IMG/VR virus record: IMGVR_UViG_3300021438_000073
Location: 1-21,409 of that record
DNA length: 21,409 nucleotides
Direction: 5' to 3' (one strand)
DNA from: a virus
Of the stretch, positions 5,603 through 13,050 are shown in pieces. The position numbers and the translations under genes were made by a program. The stretch's first letter is position 1. Each line of letters starts with the position of its first letter. Below the pieces are notes generated by a model. The model searched no databases. It had not been told where the DNA came from and saw only the letters and a list, made by a program, of their open reading frames with translations.

Positions 5603-5961
5603 CGATATCAATGGACAAACAATACCGCACCAGAGACGGGCGGGAAGTGCGGATTTATGCGGTGGATGGCGGGGCGGATAATGACCTGATTCACGGCGCG
5701 GTTAAAGATGTAACTGGGTGGGATCTTTTCGTATGGCGGCATACTGGATGCTACAAATGGGATTGTTCAGAAAGTGAACATGACCTCATAGAAGTCAAAC
5801 CCCGCATCCAGCGTGAACTGTGGATGAATGTGTATCATAAATGTACCGGCGTTGGGCATGAAACGAAAGAAAGCGCCGACCAAGCACATGCGGTAAATGG
5901 CGAACCTCGTTTAGCCTGTGTCAAAATCACAATAGACTGCGAAGAAGGGGAGGGATTGTAA
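5599..5961 (+). CDS. Conserved phage protein of unknown function, 120 aa
   Basis: Begins (after a possible alternative ATG at 5611) QYRTRDGREVRIYAVDGG and ends ITIDCEEGEGL. I recall this pattern, with the central HDLIEVKPRI and NVYH segments, from many phages of Proteobacteria where it is annotated only as hypothetical. Predominantly beta, with no catalytic motif seen. It overlaps both neighbours (ATGA before, TAATG after), so it belongs to the coupled early operon. Confidence 0.75.
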   Translation: MTISMDKQYRTRDGREVRIYAVDGGADNDLIHGAVKDVTGWDLFVWRHTGCYKWDCSESEHDLIEVKPRIQRELWMNVYHKCTGVGHETKESADQAHAVNGEPRLACVKITIDCEEGEGL

Positions 5962-6431
5962 TGAACAAAAGAAAATTTGTCACCTCTGCCATCTGGCCTG
6001 ACAAGCATAAGCAGATATTGCTTGAAATGCACGCAGCAGGACACACAGCTCTGGAGATCGCCATCAAGCTTAACAGAACACGCAACTCGGTCATAGGCTT
6101 TATTCATCGTTCTGGACTATCCAAGAGCAGGCCAAAGAAGCCAGTAGCACCTAAAGTCGAACGCAAGCCACAAGAACTTAAACCTGCAACGGTACACAAA
6201 CTATTTCCTAAACCTATCGTTGAAGTAAAGAAACCCAAATCAACGGACGGAGTGTTATTCGTCTTTACAACCAATAGAAATTGTAAATACATAGAAGGTG
6301 AGCCCGACGGGGCTAATACACGGGTCTGCGGCAAAAGATCTATGACGGGCAAGAGCTGGTGTTTCGAGCATCATGCTTTAGTCTATAACAAGCAACCAGT
6401 ACTTAACTTTAGGGGTCAATTACATGGCTAA
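5961..6431 (+). CDS. GcrA-family cell-cycle regulator homologue
   Basis: A 156-aa protein with the two-part design of GcrA. Residues 8-54 form a helix-turn-helix (WPDKHKQILLEMHAAGHTAL, then NRTRNSVIGFIHRSGLS). A basic/Pro linker follows (about 55-100). The C-terminal region carries CKYIEGEPDGANTRVCG and SWCFEHHALVY, matching the GcrA C..G.P....F.FCG....YC..H pattern. In Caulobacter and relatives GcrA binds sigma-70 polymerase and activates promoters bearing methylated GANTC. A phage copy may redirect host transcription or mimic the host cell-cycle state. No GANTC site was found in the promoters marked here. Strong sign of an alphaproteobacterial host. Confidence 0.8.
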   Translation: MNKRKFVTSAIWPDKHKQILLEMHAAGHTALEIAIKLNRTRNSVIGFIHRSGLSKSRPKKPVAPKVERKPQELKPATVHKLFPKPIVEVKKPKSTDGVLFVFTTNRNCKYIEGEPDGANTRVCGKRSMTGKSWCFEHHALVYNKQPVLNFRGQLHG

Positions 6432-7155
6432 AATATTTATCTCAACACCTTGCTATGCTGGGCAATGTCACGCTCTTTACATGACAAGTATTCTTAATCT
6501 ACAGGCTGTCTTTGGACAAGCTGGGCATACTGCTATGGTAAGTGTGCTTGTCAACGAAAGTCTTATCACTCGTGGACGAAATTCACTGGTTAATCAGTTT
6601 ATGAAAACAGATTCTGATTATTTATTCTTCATTGACTCAGACATTCAATTCTATGGTGACCAGGTCTTGCCAATGATTGAAGCTGACAAAGACATTATCT
6701 GTGGGATTTACCCTAAGAAAGAAATCAACTGGCAACAGGTTGAAAAAGGTGTCAAAAATGGAGAAGACGCTAAGAATCTTAAGCATTACACTGGCAGTTG
6801 GGTGCTCAATCTTGTTGATTACGTTGGTAGCGTTACTGTCCCTGTTGGTAAGCCTTTAGAGATTTGGGCAGGTGGCACTGGATTTATGCTTATCAAACGT
6901 AAAGTTTTTGAAGAATTGAAACCTAAAACACCAAGTTATATTAATGACGTAGTAGATCTTTCTCAATCAATTGCACCTCGTGAACGCATATGGCAATACT
7001 TTACAGAAAGCATTGAACCTGAGACAGAGCGCTTACTTTCTGAGGATTATCATTTTTGTCGGCAGTGGCGTTTGCATGGTGGCAAGATCTATGCAGCCCC
7101 TTGGGTGCAACTGTCTCACCACGGCACTTATGCTTTTGATGGTAGGCTCATGTAA
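6424..7155 (+). CDS. Glycosyltransferase, GT-A fold
   Basis: A 243-aa protein. It opens with a short strand (AKIFISTPCY), has SLITRGRNSLVNQFM (about 47-60) and DYLFFIDSDIQF with the metal/nucleotide-sugar binding D71-x-D73, then an AGGTGFMLIKRKVFEEL segment (about 149-163) and LSEDYHFCRQWRLHGGKIYA (about 204-223), all typical of phage/cyanophage glycosyltransferases of the nucleotide-diphospho-sugar fold. It overlaps the GcrA gene by 8 bp. The acceptor is unknown: phage DNA, virion protein or host envelope are all possible. Confidence 0.75.
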   Translation: MAKIFISTPCYAGQCHALYMTSILNLQAVFGQAGHTAMVSVLVNESLITRGRNSLVNQFMKTDSDYLFFIDSDIQFYGDQVLPMIEADKDIICGIYPKKEINWQQVEKGVKNGEDAKNLKHYTGSWVLNLVDYVGSVTVPVGKPLEIWAGGTGFMLIKRKVFEELKPKTPSYINDVVDLSQSIAPRERIWQYFTESIEPETERLLSEDYHFCRQWRLHGGKIYAAPWVQLSHHGTYAFDGRLM

Positions 7156-7268
7156 TGGATAGAGAAACATTTAAGTTCTTACTTTTATCTAGCACTACCA
7201 TGTATTCAGTGCAGCACTTGGTGGCTTCTTACAACCACCTTGTGCGTAGCATCAAGAAGAAGGATTAG
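7155..7268 (+). CDS. Possible 37-aa peptide at the end of the early operon
   Basis: ATG at 7155 overlaps the stop of the glycosyltransferase (TAATG). 37 codons to TAG at 7268, giving MDRETFKFLLLSSTTMYSVQ and a basic C-terminal end (SIKKKD). It runs 17 bp into the 3' end of the convergent endolysin gene. Support is the coupling and the absence of any other content in the gap. Confidence 0.45.
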   Translation: MDRETFKFLLLSSTTMYSVQHLVASYNHLVRSIKKKD

Positions 7269-7773
7269 ACATATCAAGAGCGCGTTTTTGTACTGCATCG
7301 ACGCGCTTTTGCCAGCCTTTACCAAACGTATCCCATGTGTTGAGCTGTTTCATAAATTGCAACCGTTCATTGCACAGCTTAATGATACAAGCATCAGGGC
7401 TTAACGTCTTTACCTGTTGCACAGTACGATCACCCATAATGCCATCAGCAGGTACGCTGGCAATGTTCTGGATGTATTTAGTAGCCTGTCTGGGGCCAGA
7501 GTTTACAGCAAAGTCAAACAAAGCATAATCAAGACCTGCTGGCATATCATCACCACGCACTTTGTCCCAATACATTTTCTTGTACAACGGACCAACAGTG
7601 TCAGGTGTTAAAGCCTTCATCTCATCCTCAGTGACAGCTCTGCCAAGGAACGCCTCATAGGTTGCCTTGGTTACGCCAAGATTTGTCATGCCTCCAGGAT
7701 CGGCTTTGTTGTTTACGAACCCACCTTCAGACTTGAGAACCAGTGCTAGACTTTGAGTAAAGTTATCTTTCAT
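7252..7773 (-). CDS. Endolysin, GH108 N-acetylmuramidase with PG-binding domain
   Basis: A 173-aa lysozyme. Residues 12-32 give the family signature LKSEGGFVNNKADPGG, followed by TNLGVT, with E16 in EGG as the catalytic acid. YALFDFAVNSGPRQATKYIQ (about 83-102) closes the muramidase domain, and residues 103-165 match the C-terminal peptidoglycan-binding module typical of these proteins (ADGIMGDRTVQQVK). It degrades the host cell wall at lysis. No signal peptide is seen, so it depends on the holin encoded just upstream, with which it overlaps as ATGA. Confidence 0.88.
   Translation of the reverse strand: MKDNFTQSLALVLKSEGGFVNNKADPGGMTNLGVTKATYEAFLGRAVTEDEMKALTPDTVGPLYKKMYWDKVRGDDMPAGLDYALFDFAVNSGPRQATKYIQNIASVPADGIMGDRTVQQVKTLSPDACIIKLCNERLQFMKQLNTWDTFGKGWQKRVDAVQKRALDMSNPSS
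7276..7310 (+). terminator. Possible terminator at the convergent junction
   Basis: AGCGCGT at 7279-7285 and ACGCGCT at 7301-7307 are perfect 7-bp inverted arms with a 15-nt loop. AAG (7276-7278) and TTT (7308-7310) extend the stem. The T tract is short and mostly within the stem. It lies in the endolysin coding end, 8 bp after the rightward operon stops. The arms also reflect a repeated QKR codon pattern, so it may be chance. Confidence 0.35.
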
Positions 7774-8159
7774 TTGGTTAACCCCTTATATTTTTCCCAT
7801 GACCGTAAACCACCCATGCCAAGCATACCAAACATAAGCTGCCACAGACTGTCATCTAGCTTAGGTGGCGTTGATACAGCCAAATGTAAAGAGGTAGCAA
7901 TCCACATACCTAAAGGGGAAACAAGATATTGATAGGCCAATGCAAGAGCACAGACCCAGCCAATCATAGGCCTCCAGCCAGCAACAAATAGATTCGGGTT
8001 AGAAGCCTCAACTGCGTTGACATCTGTTTGTGCCTTATCCCATTGCTGTAAAGAAGATCTTAATTCTGCTTCAGCCTTGGCTTTTGCTTCAGGATCTGGA
8101 ACAAACTTATCCAGAACTTTCAAGCCAGCAGCAATAGCATCATCTATACCAAAAGCCAT
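7770..8159 (-). CDS. Holin of the three-TM GTA type
   Basis: A 129-aa protein. A soluble helical N-terminus (about 1-50, PDPEAKAKAEAELRSSLQQW) is followed by a membrane part: FVAGWRPMIGWVCALALAYQ, a middle hydrophobic segment (SPLGMWIATSLHLAV) and WQLMFGMLGMGGLRSWEKYK. The GWRP-IGW and GMLG-GGLR-YEK signatures match the holin family first described from gene transfer agents, common in alphaproteobacterial phages. It forms lesions in the inner membrane for release of the endolysin, the next gene in the operon. Confidence 0.85.
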   Translation of the reverse strand: MAFGIDDAIAAGLKVLDKFVPDPEAKAKAEAELRSSLQQWDKAQTDVNAVEASNPNLFVAGWRPMIGWVCALALAYQYLVSPLGMWIATSLHLAVSTPPKLDDSLWQLMFGMLGMGGLRSWEKYKGLTK

Positions 8160-8821
8160 CAGGCTCTCCGTTTATTGCCTTCAAGGAAGAACTCAGCAGT
8201 CACGCTGTTAGGATTGCCGTCTAAACGATAATTCACCGTATGCTTTTCACTACCGTCAAAGTTAGGGAAGTATTTGCTGGCAACCTCGTAAAAGATCCGG
8301 TCCCTACCCCAGCCACCATTCCACACATGTCCGACACTGACAGCCACATGCCGAGATAGCATATAGCAATTTGTATCTACAAAATGCGTTATTTTACCAA
8401 GGCTTTCGCAGTTATCTTCACAGATCAGTTTACCCGATTTGTCCACAATTTTGCGGTACGAGTAAGCCCAGTCCAGAGCTTTGCGCTCAATGGTATCAAT
8501 AAGAGAACTAACATGCTCAGGGTCAAACCAGTTGTCTTGGTCAAGGAAACATAGGTAATCAGTGTTGACCAAATGTCCTATAGCAGCATACACCCTGTGT
8601 CCATAAAAACCGTTAGCACCGACGTTTTCAGGCAAAGCCATAAAACTTAATCGAGGATCATCATCAAACGGTTGGGTAATATGGTAAACACGATCCTCAA
8701 ACTCAGGACCGTCTACCACAACCAATACCCGTGTATCTTCATAAACTTGTGCAAGAGCGCTGCCGACAGCATCAAATAAAGTATCAGCGCCAATCGTCGG
8801 TATAACAATTGTTACCGACAT
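8159..8821 (-). CDS. Family 2-type glycosyltransferase
   Basis: A 220-aa GT-A enzyme. N-terminal SVTIVIPTIGADTLFDAVGS, VLVVVDGPE with D38, and FLDQDNWFDPEHV with the D94-x-D96 metal-binding motif; the end holds NGGWGRDRIFYEVA. The frame is open to a TTG at 8827, but that is only 3 bp from the AAGGAG site, whereas the ATG at 8821 is 9 bp away, so 8821 is chosen. It lies in the late operon beside the lysis genes and is not closely similar to the glycosyltransferase at 6424. Virion or surface glycan modification is the likely role. Confidence 0.8.
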   Translation of the reverse strand: MSVTIVIPTIGADTLFDAVGSALAQVYEDTRVLVVVDGPEFEDRVYHITQPFDDDPRLSFMALPENVGANGFYGHRVYAAIGHLVNTDYLCFLDQDNWFDPEHVSSLIDTIERKALDWAYSYRKIVDKSGKLICEDNCESLGKITHFVDTNCYMLSRHVAVSVGHVWNGGWGRDRIFYEVASKYFPNFDGSEKHTVNYRLDGNPNSVTAEFFLEGNKRRA

Positions 8822-9039
8822 CCCCAACGTCTCCTTGCAGCCTTGCCTCTAGGTCCAGACCACTTTTTTGACCTAGCACAAAATGATTTATGCCTAGGGT
8901 TCTTGGGATCTTTAGTCGGAGCTTTGAGCTTGCTGCCAGTCGCACGATTGTACTTCTTGCGACCTTTCTCAGTTAAACCACCGCCCTTGCTCACAGAAAG
9001 CTTTTCACCACGTCCTACGGATAAAGATGGACCTGCCAT
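8812..9039 (-). CDS. Small basic phage protein (DUF6321-like)
   Basis: 75 aa, strongly basic. It shows the recurrent phage pattern GGGLTEKGRKKYNRATGSKL, then KAPTKDPKNPRHKSFCARSK, ending KAARRRWGC. I recall this family as DUF6321; that name is from memory. Likely a nucleic-acid-binding or virion-associated protein. It overlaps the glycosyltransferase start by 10 bp and the preceding 48-aa gene as TAATG. Confidence 0.75.
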   Translation of the reverse strand: MAGPSLSVGRGEKLSVSKGGGLTEKGRKKYNRATGSKLKAPTKDPKNPRHKSFCARSKKWSGPRGKAARRRWGCR

Positions 9040-9185
9040 TATCGCCTCGCTGTTCGTTTAGACTGTTTAAACGCTTTAGCTGTAGGAGCACCCTTGCTGC
9101 CAGGCTTACGCATACGTTCTCCAGACCCCTTAGCGATCCGTTCCCGCTTGGCATGGATGTTTGCGTAAAGCCCTCGCTTTGCCAT
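9039..9185 (-). CDS. 48-aa basic protein (MAKRGLYANIHAKRERI family)
   Basis: A short gene that is easy to miss. ATG at 9185, TAA at 9041-9039. The sequence starts MAKRGLYANIHAKRERIAKG and continues with SGERMRKPGSKGAPTAKAFK. This pattern recurs in many phages, often beside the DUF6321-like gene as here. Extremely rich in Lys and Arg, so nucleic-acid binding in the virion or during packaging is likely. Overlaps both neighbours by 1-3 bp. Confidence 0.75.
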   Translation of the reverse strand: MAKRGLYANIHAKRERIAKGSGERMRKPGSKGAPTAKAFKQSKRTARR

Positions 9186-9538
9186 TACTTACCCTCACCT
9201 GGAGTAAAGTAGCACTCAGAGGTTGTGCTTTCTGTAATGAAAGCAATATACAGATTTGTTCCAGGGCTGAACTGCTGATTGACTGTATATACAATCTGAA
9301 CGCCAGGACTTACCAACATAGCGTAAGATGGAGAACCAGCAGCAGGTAAGGTACAAGTGACGTTTGATTGATTGCTCACAACAAAATAAACAGCCTTGCC
9401 ACCGTTTTGAGATTCATGGCTTGATACAAGCAATTGCTGGCAAGGACCGTCAGAAGTAATAGTTAACGTCTGACTGGTTGTTGTCGCGTTTGCCTTGTAG
9501 GTTTTGCCCATAGGCTGAAACGAAGAGATAATGGACAT
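9185..9538 (-). CDS. Small beta-rich structural protein, paralogue of 20175-20504
   Basis: 117 aa, almost all beta strand, Thr/Ser-rich. It opens MSIISSFQPMGKTYKANATT and ends CYFTPGEGK. The same opening (F-x-PMG-x-T) and ending (TPG-x-G) frame the 109-aa protein at 20175-20504, so the two are probably diverged copies of one family. Decoration, head-fibre or tail-associated role inferred from composition and location in the late operon. Coupled to neighbours on both sides. Confidence 0.65.
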   Translation of the reverse strand: MSIISSFQPMGKTYKANATTTSQTLTITSDGPCQQLLVSSHESQNGGKAVYFVVSNQSNVTCTLPAAGSPSYAMLVSPGVQIVYTVNQQFSPGTNLYIAFITESTTSECYFTPGEGK

Positions 9539-9756
9539 TAGATTGTCCCCTTCTCCGGCTTGGAAACAGGGCTGTTCTTCACATCTTGTGGATTAGATCC
9601 AAAGTCCCACACAGGATGAAAGCCACCTTGAGGAGCACGACCTGGCTGGAACGTCGCACCACGCCCCTGACCATAGCTGTCACGAGGCTTCTGAGGACGG
9701 GTTGGTACAGCGATCTCATTCACTGTGGGAGCTATGTGATTCGGACGATCTTTCAT
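9538..9756 (-). CDS. Pro/Arg-rich hypothetical protein, 72 aa
   Basis: The frame is open further back, but the ATG at 9756 has AAGGAG directly upstream and gives MKDRPNHIAPTVNEIAVPTR, so it is the chosen start. The protein is disordered and rich in Pro, Gly and Arg (GQGRGATFQPGRAPQGGFHP). Overlaps the small membrane protein gene by 41 bp. No family known; position suggests a virion or late protein. Confidence 0.65.
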   Translation of the reverse strand: MKDRPNHIAPTVNEIAVPTRPQKPRDSYGQGRGATFQPGRAPQGGFHPVWDFGSNPQDVKNSPVSKPEKGTI

Positions 9757-9952
9757 GTTTAGTCTCCTTAGCAATCGAAGGGATGAATACCAGTATAGCA
9801 AATCCCCCTGCGACGTACATCCTTAATGGAGTTGGGTCGTACATGACCCAGCAGGACAGGATGAACACCATAAGAAGGCTTAGTAGAGTTAAAAGTCTTC
9901 CGGTTAACACCGACAGACCTACGCGAATGATAGTCAGAATTGTTGCATCCAT
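9716..9952 (-). CDS. Small membrane protein, two TM helices
   Basis: 78 aa. Hydrophobic segments at about 15-37 (LTGRLLTLLSLLMVFILSCW) and 43-58 (RMYVAGGFAILVFIPS), then a polar Ser/His/Glu tail. AGGGG precedes the ATG at 9952. It could be a second holin or antiholin, or a membrane protein used during DNA entry; lysis genes lie 2 kb away in the same operon. No specific family recognised with confidence. Confidence 0.65.
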   Translation of the reverse strand: MDATILTIIRVGLSVLTGRLLTLLSLLMVFILSCWVMYDPTPLRMYVAGGFAILVFIPSIAKETKHERSSESHSSHSE

Positions 9953-9979
9953 GTTTATGACCCCTGTTAAACATAGATG

Positions 9980-10171
9980 TTATACATCAGGATCTGTCTT
10001 AAAGCCAGAACCCCATTCATCTTCAGAAACTTTTTGTTTCAGCTTCTCAAGATTAATAGCTCTGTCAATGATCTTGAGCTTCTCGTCTATGTCTAAAGTA
10101 TTCATAGACTTGAGCAGCTCTGAAACTGCTTTCTCAAGATCTGGGTTTATGCCATTGTTTTTCTTACTCAT
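9980..10171 (-). CDS. Small helical protein, 63 aa
   Basis: Starts ATG at 10171, overlapping the stop of the large upstream gene as ATGA, so coupled to it. It is a charged coiled-coil-like helix (DLEKAVSELLKSMNTLDIDE, then KLKIIDRAINLEKLKQK) with an acidic, Gly-containing end. No family known. It may be a partner or chaperone of the internal virion protein encoded just upstream. Confidence 0.6.
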   Translation of the reverse strand: MSKKNNGINPDLEKAVSELLKSMNTLDIDEKLKIIDRAINLEKLKQKVSEDEWGSGFKTDPDV

Positions 10172-11751
10172 AATCCACCAATAATTTTGCTACCACCAGT
10201 CAATCCTAGACCAGCTAAAGCACCACCCCCTAAAATTTTTGCACCACCTCTTACAATTTCAGACCCTCTTAATAAAGATTGCAATTCTTTTAATTGCATA
10301 AGATTTCCATACATTTGAGGGGTGCTTAACCAATCTATATTATTGTCTATAACTTTTTGAACATCAGCAGGTGATTTTGCTGCTTTTAATTCTAAAGATA
10401 ATTTATCTTTAGCCAATTCTTGTACAAATGGCTCATTGTTACCAGTCAGACGGCGAAATGCCTCAACAGAATCTCTGCTTTCAAATGCTTTATTAATGAT
10501 ATTTTTTGTATCATACGCAGGTAAATCACCAATATATTCACCAGCTCGTTTTGTAACTTTTTGACCAAAAGCCATGTCAGCTAAGTTTATAGGTTCAGAC
10601 AATTTAGCATATTGTGACAAAACATTATCAAATCCTGCGCCTTTGGGAGAATTTAATACTTCAGTCATAATTTTTTCAAGATCTCGCGCAGTTTGTACGG
10701 CAGCTCCACCATAACCTTCGGCTTTTTGGTCAGCTATTTCTCCAAGACGACGACGTTCTAAGTCCATACCGCGAGCATTAGGGTATGCTTCTCTTCCAGA
10801 AATTTGTTTAGATGGATTTTCCATTCTAGACAAAGTATCTCTAATTAAATTTAATTGTTCTTGACTTCTAGAACCTTCAGGTAGTTTAAGAGCATATTCT
10901 CTTATCCTATCCGCATATTCATTCCGCATAGCATCTTGGTATGGCTCTACACGAGCATAATATTTTTCAAATAATTCTTTTGCGTCTTTTTGCCTATCTG
11001 CAATTGAATCTTTCAAGCGTTGAATAACGGTTTTTGATATTTTATCTCCAGCTTCACTTTGCGTAGAAACAGTGCTGGGTATTTTTTCTAAAATTGTTTT
11101 TTCTGGTGAAACAGCTGTTTTTACAGCTTTTGCAACAGCAGGAACTCCTTCTATAAGTGCTTCACCTGCCGGACCAAGAACTGCTCCTCCAACAGCAGAA
11201 ATGCCAGCTTGCTCTGCTTTTTCTTGCAATCTTTTTGTTTGGTCTGTTTCTCTAGTTGGCTCTAAAGCTCCATAAACGCCACCAGTCACAGCTCCTTCTT
11301 TTGCAGCTTGCAAAGCTCTTCCACCAAAAGTTGCAGCTTCAGAAATTTTAGGAACATAACCAGCAGCTTTAGCCGCAAGACCTGGCGTAAATAAAGTTCC
11401 CAACATCGTTGGTATATAACCAGCACGAGTAGCGTATGGAGACCGCTCAAATGCTTGTTGATATTCACTTTCGAGTTTTTTTGCTGCTTCAGCAGATGCT
11501 TTGCCACCGTATTCTTGAGGCAAAAACTCTCCCAACCCGTAAACAGGTTCCATAATAGCTGTTTTAGCGCCAGTCAAAACATCAGAAAAAGTTGACGGTT
11601 CTTGTTTGCCATAACCAATTTTTTTTGAAAAATCTTCAAAAGCCATGTCAGAGTAATACTTTTTGTGTATACCCTGTGCCAATTGTTCATCCGAAAGATC
11701 ATTGTATTGAGGAAACTTTTGACGAACACTTTCTATAGTCATGTCTGCCAT
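10168..11751 (-). CDS. Internal virion / DNA-ejection type protein, 527 aa
   Basis: The N-terminus carries IESVRQKFPQYNDLSDEQLA, then HKKYYSDMAFEDFSKKIGY (about residues 6-47), a motif I know from large phage virion proteins thought to be ejected with the DNA. It is followed by Ala/Gly-rich membrane-active stretches (AATFGGRALQAAKEGAVTGG and ISAVGGAVLGPAGEALI), a long charged helical middle (about 230-420) and a Gly-rich hydrophobic end (GGGALAGLGLTGGSKIIGGL). No lytic transglycosylase motif was seen. It heads a row of four such proteins, which supports a podovirus-type virion. Its DNA is noticeably AT-rich. Confidence 0.65.
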   Translation of the reverse strand: MADMTIESVRQKFPQYNDLSDEQLAQGIHKKYYSDMAFEDFSKKIGYGKQEPSTFSDVLTGAKTAIMEPVYGLGEFLPQEYGGKASAEAAKKLESEYQQAFERSPYATRAGYIPTMLGTLFTPGLAAKAAGYVPKISEAATFGGRALQAAKEGAVTGGVYGALEPTRETDQTKRLQEKAEQAGISAVGGAVLGPAGEALIEGVPAVAKAVKTAVSPEKTILEKIPSTVSTQSEAGDKISKTVIQRLKDSIADRQKDAKELFEKYYARVEPYQDAMRNEYADRIREYALKLPEGSRSQEQLNLIRDTLSRMENPSKQISGREAYPNARGMDLERRRLGEIADQKAEGYGGAAVQTARDLEKIMTEVLNSPKGAGFDNVLSQYAKLSEPINLADMAFGQKVTKRAGEYIGDLPAYDTKNIINKAFESRDSVEAFRRLTGNNEPFVQELAKDKLSLELKAAKSPADVQKVIDNNIDWLSTPQMYGNLMQLKELQSLLRGSEIVRGGAKILGGGALAGLGLTGGSKIIGGL

Positions 11752-11754
11752 AAA

Positions 11755-13047
11755 TCACCTCAAGCCTAATGGATCTTCTGTTGTAATGGGTTTCGTAGTA
11801 GTTTGAGAAGGTTGAGACATTTGTACACCTTCTTTTTCAAGATATTTCAAAAATGTCTGTCTAGCTTTAGGTGATAACAATTTTATAAAGTCTTCGTCTG
11901 TCTTGCCAGTTCCTGCTTTGTAAAGATCAGCAGATTGAGCCAAACGACCAGCAATAAGTCGTTTTGCAACGTCAATAGAACCCAAAATTTGGTCAGGTGA
12001 TCTATTAGCTCCAAAATTGCTTTCAGCTTCTTTACGATCAGCAAGAGCGCCAGCAACACCAGTACCAGCCCTAACCAATTCTGATGCAACAAATTGTTTA
12101 GCTGTATTGAAATTAGTAACCTGTGGAGCACCCATTTCTGTTTTAAATCTGTTAACTACACTATTGATAGCATTAACATTTTTATTTTTTTCAGCCAAAG
12201 CTAATTCTTCAAGCAAACTTAAATGTTGAGCAACTGTTCCTGTGGCGGCAATTTGTTGACCTCCTTTATATTGAGGATCAGTCCAATGCCTTTCAGTTGT
12301 GCCTTGTGTTTTAATTCCTTGCAAAATTTCAGCTTTTTTGATTGCAGCATCATAAGCCATTGTTTGAGTAATAGTTTTTTCTATTACTTCTAAAGTCTTC
12401 AGTGCACCTTGCTGGTCAACCATTGCAGCAATCATTGGTGCTCCTGCTTTAACAGCAGCTAACTTGGCAGCGTCGTGACCAGCTTGCAGATTAGATTTTG
12501 AAATTTCTATAGCATTACGAAAATCAGACTCTAATTGACGAGCATGGTTTTCCCATTGTTTCATCTGATCGTCGTAGCGTTTCTGTTCAAAAGCTATGCG
12601 TTCTTTATTGCCTTCACGGTAACCATTAAACAAGCCAGCCATAGCTTGCATAGCCCCAGTACCACTTGCCAATCCTTTGTTGCCAAGCATAGCACCAGCC
12701 ATAGGAAGAAGAGCGCCAAGGCCAATCAAACCTTGCATTGTGTGCTCTTCAATATCGCGCTTAGGCATTTCACCACGCGCAGCTTTCATGGCTTCAAATT
12801 GTTTAGATGCTGTATCAGCAAAAGCTCGGCTTGCTCCAAGTTCACCTTTAGCTAATGCTTCAGCTTGCTTTTGTTTAATTTGCTCTACTCGTCCAGTAGA
12901 CTCAGCAGCACTTTTAATACCACCAAACATAGCATCGGCGCTGTCACCCAAAATACCACCAGTACCCAATGCTTTTTTTAAGCCAGTTTCAGTTTCTGGC
13001 GACATTTTGATTTCTGGTTCTTTTTGCTTTTCGTTCTCGTCAGCCAT
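11755..13047 (-). CDS. Internal virion-type helical protein, 430 aa
   Basis: A mostly helical, Ala/Lys/Gln-rich protein. Charged N-terminus, a hydrophobic Gly/Met-rich segment at about 108-140 (LIGLGALLPMAGAMLGNKGL), then long amphipathic helices (FEQKRYDDQMKQWENHARQL) and a C-terminal domain ending with TTEDPLGLR. No enzymatic motif. Neighbouring genes, similar composition and length suggest a component of the ejected internal core, but this is inferred by context, not by a recognised domain. Confidence 0.55.
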   Translation of the reverse strand: MADENEKQKEPEIKMSPETETGLKKALGTGGILGDSADAMFGGIKSAAESTGRVEQIKQKQAEALAKGELGASRAFADTASKQFEAMKAARGEMPKRDIEEHTMQGLIGLGALLPMAGAMLGNKGLASGTGAMQAMAGLFNGYREGNKERIAFEQKRYDDQMKQWENHARQLESDFRNAIEISKSNLQAGHDAAKLAAVKAGAPMIAAMVDQQGALKTLEVIEKTITQTMAYDAAIKKAEILQGIKTQGTTERHWTDPQYKGGQQIAATGTVAQHLSLLEELALAEKNKNVNAINSVVNRFKTEMGAPQVTNFNTAKQFVASELVRAGTGVAGALADRKEAESNFGANRSPDQILGSIDVAKRLIAGRLAQSADLYKAGTGKTDEDFIKLLSPKARQTFLKYLEKEGVQMSQPSQTTTKPITTEDPLGLR

Positions 13048-13050
13048 AAC

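Noticed and set aside
9702-10184. Plus-strand ORF of 160 codons
   Set aside because: It spans three small minus-strand genes with ribosome sites and coupled junctions, and has no domain or start signal.
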